Part shown: positions 56,686 to 64,000 of the stretch, one piece after another
How the letters are laid out: each line of letters begins with the position of its first letter
How positions within the stretch are numbered: the stretch's first letter is position 1
NCBI GenBank assembly: GCA_013400115.1
Contig: VXBP01000349.1
Span: forward strand, 868,001 to 932,000
Direction of reading: 5' to 3'
From: Rhinopomastus cyanomelas
Lineage: Eukaryota; Chordata; Aves; Bucerotiformes; Rhinopomastidae
DNA length: 64,000 bases
The notes under the pieces: model-generated
Told to the model about the DNA's origin: nothing
The model's input: only the letters and a program-made list of their open reading frames with translations
Database searches by the model: none
Program-made: the position numbers and the translations under genes

Positions 56686-57597
56686 AAATAAAAACATGAC
56701 ACGGCTTTCTGTAGAGGTCAGCACTGTCATGTTGATTACTTCGAGCTGCAAGAATATTTTTGAGTTCAGTGGCCTTTTACACACGAACAAAAAGAAAATG
56801 TTTGTTACTGATCACACCAGTGAAACTGGGACTCGACCAGGCAAAAACTACTCTCCCAAATTAATTCCCTGCACAAAATGAATTTGTTTGGACTTTGTAT
56901 GGGGACTAAAGATTATATTTGTAGCCTGTATGGGTATACTCAATCCCTTTTGCTCTCCCCTTGTTTCCATTGTTCATATTATTCAAGTCATTAAAAGCAG
57001 CAGCACTGAAGCGTACGTCACTATAACTGTGAATGCAAAGCTGTTTGGTAATTTAATTAAGACCTATTATTGAAAATTTCAGTTTACAATGTGCATCTGC
57101 AAGAAAGGGGCAACTGTATTAAGGCCATGTAAATTAATAGTGTTATGTGTTGGAAATTAATAGCATTGGGTAAGGGACTGATAGAGTGATTAGAAAACTA
57201 ATTACTAAAAAAATAAAGGTCCTGGTTTGATGTAGATAGGCTAAGCTTAGCTAACGAAGTGGGGGTTCTCGAGGATGTTAAATGAGCAATGATGGAGTTT
57301 GAGTTGCCCACAAAAGATTAAAAAACTGAATGATACTTCATTCTCTCCTTTAAAATGACCTTTCTCAGCCTATGGTGAGCAGTTCCTCTAAAACCCCCAT
57401 AATTATGTCCATATACCTGCCAGCAACTTCAAATTAAAATCCTATTTTTATGCTGCAGCAGCTGCGTTGCAGATTTCCCTCGTCCCATCACTTTGTATGA
57501 AGAGAATTCTTCAGTTCCTAAACCCACTGGTTAACTTGGTTTCCCAATAGAAAACAAGAACTGACTGACAGCCTACAGAAAATATGACCAAGTTAAT

Positions 57598-57760
57598 CAC
57601 AGAACATTAAGGATTGGAAGGGACCTTGAATGATCATCTAGTCCAATCCCCCTGCCACAGCAGGATCACCTAGACCAAGGCGCACAGGAACACATCGAGG
57701 CAGGTTTAAATGTCTCCAGAGAAGGAGACTCCACTACTCCCCTAGGCAGCCCATTCCAGT
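57598..57760 (-). mobile_element. CR1 LINE 3' fragment
   Basis: Minus orientation. 'tcacagaacattaaggattg', 'catctagtccaatccccctg', 'caggatcacctagaccaagg' and 'taggcagcccattccagtaa'. Confidence 0.92.
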
Positions 57761-58029
57761 AATTTCATTAAACCTTGTAGCCCAACATTTTAATTTGAAC
57801 CTTTATCTGTATAGTTTCAACACATCTGTCTTGGTCTGTGTCACAACACATCAGGAAAAATAGTAAGAAAAACATTATCCGAATGTATTTCTTCTACTTG
57901 TACTTCATGTCTTGATCTTTCTCCAAAATATTTTATTATAGAGTGCAAAAAATAATGAAGCACAATTCAATATCAATTGAATTTAGTAAGAAGACTCCTT
58001 GGAGAGAGAATTTAATTTGAATTAGTCTC

Positions 58030-58873
58030 GAGTAAATGAGTTTTCTGATGATACAAAGGCTGGGAGCAGTAGCTGACAGACCATCAGGTTGTGCTGCCAT
58101 TCAGCAAGAGCTGGACAGTTAGGCAGAGAAGAATTTTAATTATGTTCAACAAGAGCAAATGCAGTCCTGAATCTAGACAGCAGAAACCTCATGTATCTAT
58201 GAATATAGGTTAGGTAGTCCTGTTAGAGAATAGCTCTGAGGAGAAAGATCTTGGGAGTCCTGATGGACAACAAGTTAACCAGGAGCCAACAATATGTTGT
58301 CATGACCAAGAAGGCTAGTCGTCTCCTGGGGTGCATCAAGAGTGTGATCAGCAGGTCAAGGGAGATTCTCTTTCCCCTCCACTCTGCCCTGGCAAGGCCA
58401 CATCTGGAATACTGTGTCCAGTTCTCAGTTCCCCAGTTTGAGAGAGACACAGGAGTACTGAAAAGAGCCCAGCAGAGGGCAATGAAGATATCTGGGGACA
58501 TGGAGCATCTCTCTTACAAGGAAAGGTTAAGAGCTGGGACTATTTAGCCTGGAGAGAAGAATGAGAGGAGTCCTTATCCACATCTACAAATACCTGAAGC
58601 CTAGGTGTAGAGAGGACAGAACCAGAGTGTTTTTAGTGGTGCCTAGTGACAGGACAAGGGGCAACGAGTACAAGCTGGAACACAGAATATGGGGAGAAAC
58701 TTCTTTACTGTGCAGGTGACAAATCCTTGGCACCGACTGACCAGAGAGGTTGTGGAGTCTCCTCTGGAGTCATTTTAAACATGCCTAGATTCAGCCCTGT
58801 GTGATGTGCTCCAGGTGATCCTGCTTTGGCAGGAGGGTTGGCCTAGATAATCTCTAGATTCTGTGATTCTGGG
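58030..58873 (+). mobile_element. CR1 LINE fragment (840 bp)
   Basis: Plus orientation. It starts at the RT motif end ('tctgatgatacaaaggctgg') and continues 'aaggccacatctggaatact' and 'gtgcctagtgacaggacaag' to a terminal 'agattctgtgattctggg'. An ORF2 C-terminal remnant is open over 58251-58547. Confidence 0.95.
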
Positions 58874-59674
58874 ATAAATGAGAGTATAGAAGTATAAAAT
58901 ACAACTAATCTGCTGCTTGGAGGACATTTCTTTCCCAGAAGCACCTCCTACTCCCAAACACTGCCTTAGCACTTCCAGTTCCCAAATCCCATTCACTTCA
59001 TATTAGGATCTGGAACAGGTTTGACTGGTCTTATTTTGGGAAAACAAGAGCCAGAGATGTATCATATGCAGATGTGTCAAGAAGAAACTGGTGGTGAAAT
59101 GCTAGTGAGTTAGAATGTCATTACTAGAAATAGCAATATTCTAAAAAACTCAGAGCATGGTTCTATCCAGAGCTACCAAAGAGCTCAAACATTTAGTCAC
59201 TCAGGATGGCAGAAAGGAAAAAAGATATGAAATAAATGTCTGTGTCATGATACAATACCCTTTAGCTATTTTAGTATTTTCTGTAGTGGCTGCTGTCATG
59301 GTCACAGTGATGCTGCAGCACCATGAACATAGAACACCTTCACCCAGGTTCACCAGTTCTGATTTCCAGCTCAATGTTTGTCAATGATTCTTATACAAAT
59401 CCCATAAACAAGTGGTCTGTCTGCAGTGCTGTTGGAGATGGGAGGAGGATTTGAATTTGGGGGCAGAAGTTCGGTAGAAGGAGGACCCCCACAAAAGGAA
59501 TATGCTTATAATTAGTCAGAAATTTACTGAAATGCACTCAGAAAGCATCAGTAGTGTTCAACTCAAGAAATCTCATGTAAAATAAAAAACTATCATCAAT
59601 GACTGATTCTTCCAGGAAGGCGGGACTCCGAAAAAACTAACAAAGCAACTTTTAAACAAGGTCATTCAGGCACT

Positions 59675-60138
59675 AGAGTGTATCCGAAGAAGGAATGGCA
59701 GCAGACCTGGAGAAGAGTCTGGAGCACAAGTGCTCTGAGGAGCAGCTGAGGGAACTGAGGCTGAGGGCAGTGGGGGTTAACCGGAAAAGGAGGCTCAGGG
59801 GAGATCTTTTCTCTCTCCACAACTCCCTCAACTTCAGCAGGTTGGAGTCAGCCTCTTCTGACAAGGAATAAGCAACAGGATGAGTGGAAATGGCCTTCAG
59901 TTGTACCAAGTGAGGTTTAGGTTTGTCCAGAGGAGTAAATTCTTCTATGAAAGCATTGTCTAGACCTGGCCCGGGCTGCTCAGGGCAGTGGTGGAGTCCC
60001 TGTGTCTGGAGCGGTTGTAAAGCCATAGAGATGAGGGGCAGGGGTTAGTGGGGACCTGGCAGTTGGACACAGGGAACAGCTGGACTTTGTGATCTTAAAG
60101 TTTTTTTTCCCAACCACAATAATTCCGTGATTCTGTAT
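59675..60138 (+). mobile_element. CR1 LINE 3' fragment
   Basis: Plus orientation. 'gctctgaggagcagctgagg', 'ggaaaaggaggctcagggga', 'gtggggacctggcagttgga' and a terminal 'aattccgtgattctgt'. Same subtype as 23790-24230 and 44395-45066. Confidence 0.93.
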
Positions 60139-61298
60139 CAATCGCCCCAGATCAGAGTGGCCAATCTCAAGGCCTATATACTCCTCCATCACATTTTCTC
60201 CTTCTTGTAGTGCCACTCTTTGAAAGACCCCTCCCAAGGCACTAACAAAACGCCATCAAGGACAGAATCTTTTCTTTTCAAAGACAGCCAAGTCACTTGA
60301 AGCTCATGCGGCAACTGGAAGGAAGCAAACAGGCAACAGCACATTCTGCTTCATTATTTCATTTCTAAGAAATTTCAATTTTAAGAAATGTGCCACGTAC
60401 CAGCACTGTGTGTGCCAGGGCACAGGGCATGTAATGAAGCAGTAGAGAGGAAGAAGTTAGCTAGGGTTTAGTAAATTCATATAATCAACTCTGAAGGCTT
60501 CGGCAGAATTAAAATGTGGCCAAGGAAATTTAACAAGGTTTTTCTTCCTGAAATCCAACACATCAGAATTTAAGCTTATGCTGCTCACATGCATAATGAG
60601 AGGAAAAGACAGAAATAAAGCTGAACAACTACAACCTCCCCCACAAAACACAGAGTCATTAACGTAAATGGTGGGAACAGCAGCTCCTCCTCAGCATCTT
60701 TAACTGCATGGGAAGAAATCTCAAAGCTTCTCGATTTTGAGCTACTGGAAGTTTAAAGAGTATCCAGACATGGCTCCCCTTACTTTATTCTGACCCACAG
60801 AGCACAGAAAAACATCCCAGTGTAAGTATTTAATGCTAGAACACAGCACAATAAAGCAAATGATCTAGATAAACAAAAGGGAACTTCCCTAGGCCAGTGA
60901 TTCTAACAATCTGATCTTCCCAAGATGTCACACACTGAAATTGCCTGCAAATGGGAGGCACCTGGTCAGGCTAAGCCAATGTAAATCTGTGGTTTAGTTT
61001 CCTTATCTCACAAACTACAGGACTTCAATTTCCCCATTCAAGAACATTCCCGATTCTGACACCATTTTCCAAAGCATTTATCAGTCTCCTCAGCACAGCT
61101 TTATCTACTTATTTTCTAGGTCTCACTATCCACTAGTCCTGCAATTCACCCATGAAAATACTTGACAGCAATGAGCCAGGGACAAAAGCATCAAAAGCTG
61201 TACCCAAAACACCTTCCAAGTTTGCTTCATGTTTTCTTAGCTTGTCCCAAGATCAAAAATTCTGAGGTTGCAATACAATTACAGTCTTCCTCTGCTAT

Positions 61299-61335
61299 GA
61301 AGGTCTTTCCAACCTGAACCGTTCTATGATTCCAC
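61299..61335 (+). mobile_element. CR1 LINE terminal remnant
   Basis: Plus orientation. Only 'gaaggtctttccaacctgaa' and 'ccgttctatgattcc' remain. Confidence 0.8.
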
Positions 61336-62504
61336 TAGATCACTTACCCTTCAAAGATCATAATAAAATGGGTTTGAAACCAGCTATCCTCTGACAGTCA
61401 CACTGGGTATCTTCTAAATTATTTATCTCAAGTGGTTTCAAATAGTTTGTTTTAAATTCTTGCATCTTCCTACTCCTAGTGGATAAACAAACATCTCATA
61501 TAAACTAATCCACAATTAGTGAATAATAAAAATCACACAATTTGACATTTCAGAGTAGCAGGAACCTGTGTGTACCCACAATGAGTCTGGAATACAGAAG
61601 CAGACAAGTTCCCCGTCTCACAAACCCGTAACAGAACCGATAGGATGGATGATGGAAAGCCTTTCACTGGTGGTTTCCTCAAGCTGCACAACTTGGATGA
61701 TGCACTAAAGGGTTCTAGTTGCAATTTGGCCATTAGTTTACAGTCCAAAGCAGGACAAGTGAAGGTGGGAGCTGGTTTCTAGTGCAGTGTGAGTCTCATG
61801 CCACTTGGAGTCAGCAACCCGCTGCTGCAGGGCCAGGGCTCCCCAGCTGTTGGCAAGGGACAAAGGGGCACGAATTTCCCTGATAAAAGAGAGACTTGAA
61901 CACAGTGGCCCTGAAGACTAAAGAAAACACCAGAACGTAGGTCAGCAGCTGTAATAACCAGTCAAGGAAAAAAATAAACCAACTTGCGCAGAAGCACTTT
62001 GGAGGCTGCTGGCAAACTTCAAATTCTCTTAATGCTACAAAAACAGGGCTGCAATTTCTTGTACTGTGGCTGTACAATCCATATCAACTCTGCTTTATGC
62101 GTCAGAACAGAAAGAGCCTCACTCAAACGCAGAATAAGTTTTAACATCAGAGATTGTATTTATTTTTTTTTGCCAGAAGGTTGTCAGAAAATTGCTGGTA
62201 AATTTCAGTCCAGCGACTGAAATAAAGAACAAATTTCCCATTGTCTGAAAATTGTTCAGCACTAGAAGCTCATCTACAGATGTAAATTGTACAGATTTGA
62301 AAAATGTTATTCAGAAAAAAAATGTCTTGTGGCTGTCAGGTATGAGAAACACTAGTGATTTAATCACTGCTGATGTGCCACAAGCCCATCTGGTTTTTTT
62401 GCACCGTTTCCTGGGAAGTGGAGGTTTCCAGGGCTGGCAGCACTAGCTGCTCAGTCACACCTTACTCTGACACACCTTAACACCTGAAGCAGAAGTTTGT
62501 GCAA

Positions 62505-62900
62505 TCCAGCTGGGGTTAGAAGGGATCTCTGAGGTCATCTAGTTCAGCTTCTTGCTCAAGACAGGGCTTAACTTCAAGGCTGGGTCAGCTCATCCTCATC
62601 CTCTTAACCTGTGCTGACTGCCAAGAATGTAGATTCAACTGTTTCTGCAGGCCCTGCTCCACCACCCTCCTCATGGAAAACACATTTTCTCTCTCCAGTT
62701 AAAATCCTTCCCAGGCCAGACAAATCCAAACTTCACAGCTTCTCCTCACAAACCATTTGCTCCACCACCTGTCTTGGTAGTCTCCACAAGACTCAGGATG
62801 CTTTGCTGACCTCTTGTCCCAGCAGCCCAGAGCACAGACAGGATTCAGTCATGGTCAAGAAGAGGGAATACTCGTCTCCCTGTAGCTGACAGTTCTGCTC
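62505..62900 (-). mobile_element. Older CR1-like fragment
   Basis: Minus orientation. 'gggttagaagggatctctga', 'ggtcatctagttcagcttct' and 'tgctccaccaccctcctcat' resemble an ancient CR1 subfamily different from the young copies. The outer limit near 62900 is approximate. Confidence 0.6.
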
Positions 62901-62942
62901 TTGTTAAGGCAGCCCAATGTAAGGCAGACAGAGAGAATCATC

Positions 62943-63103
62943 AAACCACAGAATGGTTTAGGTTGGAAAAGACCTTGAAGATCACTGAGACCATGAACTC
63001 CGCTATCCCAAGATCACCACAAAACCATGTCCAGATCTCCACAACTTTGAAATATGTCCAGGGATGGTGATTCAACCCCCTCCCTGGGCAGCGTGTTCCA
63101 ATG
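62943..63103 (-). mobile_element. CR1 LINE 3' fragment
   Basis: Minus orientation. 'accacagaatggtttaggtt', 'ggaaaagaccttgaagatca', 'ccagatctccacaactttga' and 'ccctgggcagcgtgttccaa'. Confidence 0.92.
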
Positions 63104-63179
63104 CCAACTCACATACAGTGACAGCTCACATTCAACCTGCTGTCCAGAGAAAAGCCTGAGGACCTGGTAAAGGGCTAGT

Positions 63180-63430
63180 AGTCAGGGGATTTCACTTATC
63201 AGTGAGAAAGACACTGTATTTTCATAGCTAAAGCTCATGAGAGCCCCCTTGGGCCCTGAATCCAGCTTGACAAGGTCCCTCTGACTGTCAGACCTGTCCT
63301 CCAGCATGTCATCCACTCTCTCCAACTTGCTGTCATCCACAAACCCAATGCAAGTGCATTCACCCCATCCACCTGGGTCACCAGTGATGACACTACACAG
63401 CATTAACCCAAGGACCGACCCCAGAGAAAT
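63180..63430 (-). mobile_element. CR1 LINE RT-region fragment
   Basis: Minus orientation. 'ccaacttgctgtcatccaca' and 'aacccaaggaccgacccca' match the LINE region around and before the FADD motif, without a 3' end. Subfamily not determined. Confidence 0.6.
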
Positions 63431-64000
63431 AGCACCAGTTAGATTTTAGGCAGCTGACTAGGTTAACTGGGTAGTTCTTCATGATCTCTTTCTTGCCCTT
63501 TTTGGAAAAAAAAAGGACATAACCTTTTTTCAGTTATCATAAATATCTCTCAGTCATCACAGCCTGGACAGAGGCTTTTTCTTATACCAGACAGTTTCAG
63601 AATCCCCCTCAGATACACCCTACACAGACTTGAGGACTTGTGAATGTTCCATTTATCTCAGCAGTCACATTCTTGAGTCTCCGTCACCCCATGCCCTACC
63701 TCTCACCACAAGCTCTCCTACCACGCATTCAGAATAAGAAGTATGGGTTTAATTCATTTCTTCATGAGCTGGATTCCACTTTCTATTAAGTCTTAACTAA
63801 TTATTTGGGGTTTTCTAGAAGAGTTCAGTTGACGAGGAACCTCAAAGATCACCTGGCCCAACTTTTCTCATGGGACAAGGAGTGTGAGTTTGATCTTTTT
63901 TAAAAAAGAAAAATGGAGAAAAAAAACTCTACTGATGACAGACTTTCTGGAAAATAGCTATCATCTTGCAGAGATTGAAATGGGAATAAAAAACTTGATC

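Larger units (their letters stand above)
54875..64000. other. Upstream ALMS1 intron/unknown, CR1 copies only
   Basis: More than 9 kb with no exon that I could support. The missing 5' ALMS1 exon(s) may be here or beyond the window. It contains CR1 pieces at 55927-56008, 56245-56685, 57598-57760, 58030-58873, 59675-60138, 61299-61335, 62505-62900, 62943-63103 and 63180-63430. No GC-rich promoter or CpG island is visible. Confidence 0.6.

Noticed and set aside
61811..62077. Candidate upstream ALMS1 exon because of a YQGNS string
   Set aside because: The five residues resemble human ALMS1 exon 2, but the surrounding sequence does not, and no donor/acceptor pair with the right phase was found.

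Overview
The window is vertebrate nuclear DNA, most likely from a bird. It has one long multi-exon gene with short introns. The introns are littered with 5'-truncated CR1 (chicken repeat 1) LINE copies ending in the ATTCTATGAT-type terminal repeat, and almost no other interspersed repeat class is recognisable. The species cannot be named from the sequence.

The gene is ALMS1 (Alström syndrome protein 1), on the minus strand, so it reads right to left. I could place 18 coding exons from 54874 down to the stop codon at 1935-1937. Every junction has GT/AG sites and every reading phase matches. The spliced CDS in the window is 8,196 nt, encoding 2,731 residues plus a stop. The first coding exon(s) were not found and lie either in the unresolved 54875-64000 stretch or beyond the window. 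The identification rests on the C-terminal ALMS motif (exons 9761-9944, 9425-9488, 7329-7428 and 1935-1979) and on many shorter blocks that match human ALMS1 in the same order. The 3'UTR ends near a minus-strand ATTAAA signal at 1531-1536. Several exons, including the 14-codon terminal exon and the 64-bp exon, are too short for a simple ORF search.

Layout: 1-1514 downstream flank; 1515-1934 3'UTR; 1935-14467 eight short exons with the conserved C terminus; 19487-29498 four exons, two of them large (1,106 and 1,702 bp); 37191-41484 three exons including a 1,170-bp one; 45193-47371 the 2,179-bp exon; 48628-54874 three small N-proximal exons; 54875-64000 upstream intron. About fifty CR1 pieces in both orientations fill the introns and flank.

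Points of most interest: (1) a CR1 3' end is fused to the splice donor of the 1,170-bp exon, giving a weak GTAATC donor on a phase-symmetric exon that could be skipped in frame; (2) CR1 3' ends lie immediately upstream of two acceptors; (3) the exon placed like mammalian exon 8 is only 2.2 kb and lacks the mammalian 47-residue tandem-repeat array; (4) a cleanly resolved CR1-into-CR1 insertion with AAGG flanks; (5) an intronic CpG-bearing segment with a palindromic CRE and a minus-strand TATA box that could be an internal promoter. I found no wholly new system. The interest lies in how CR1 has shaped this gene's splice sites.
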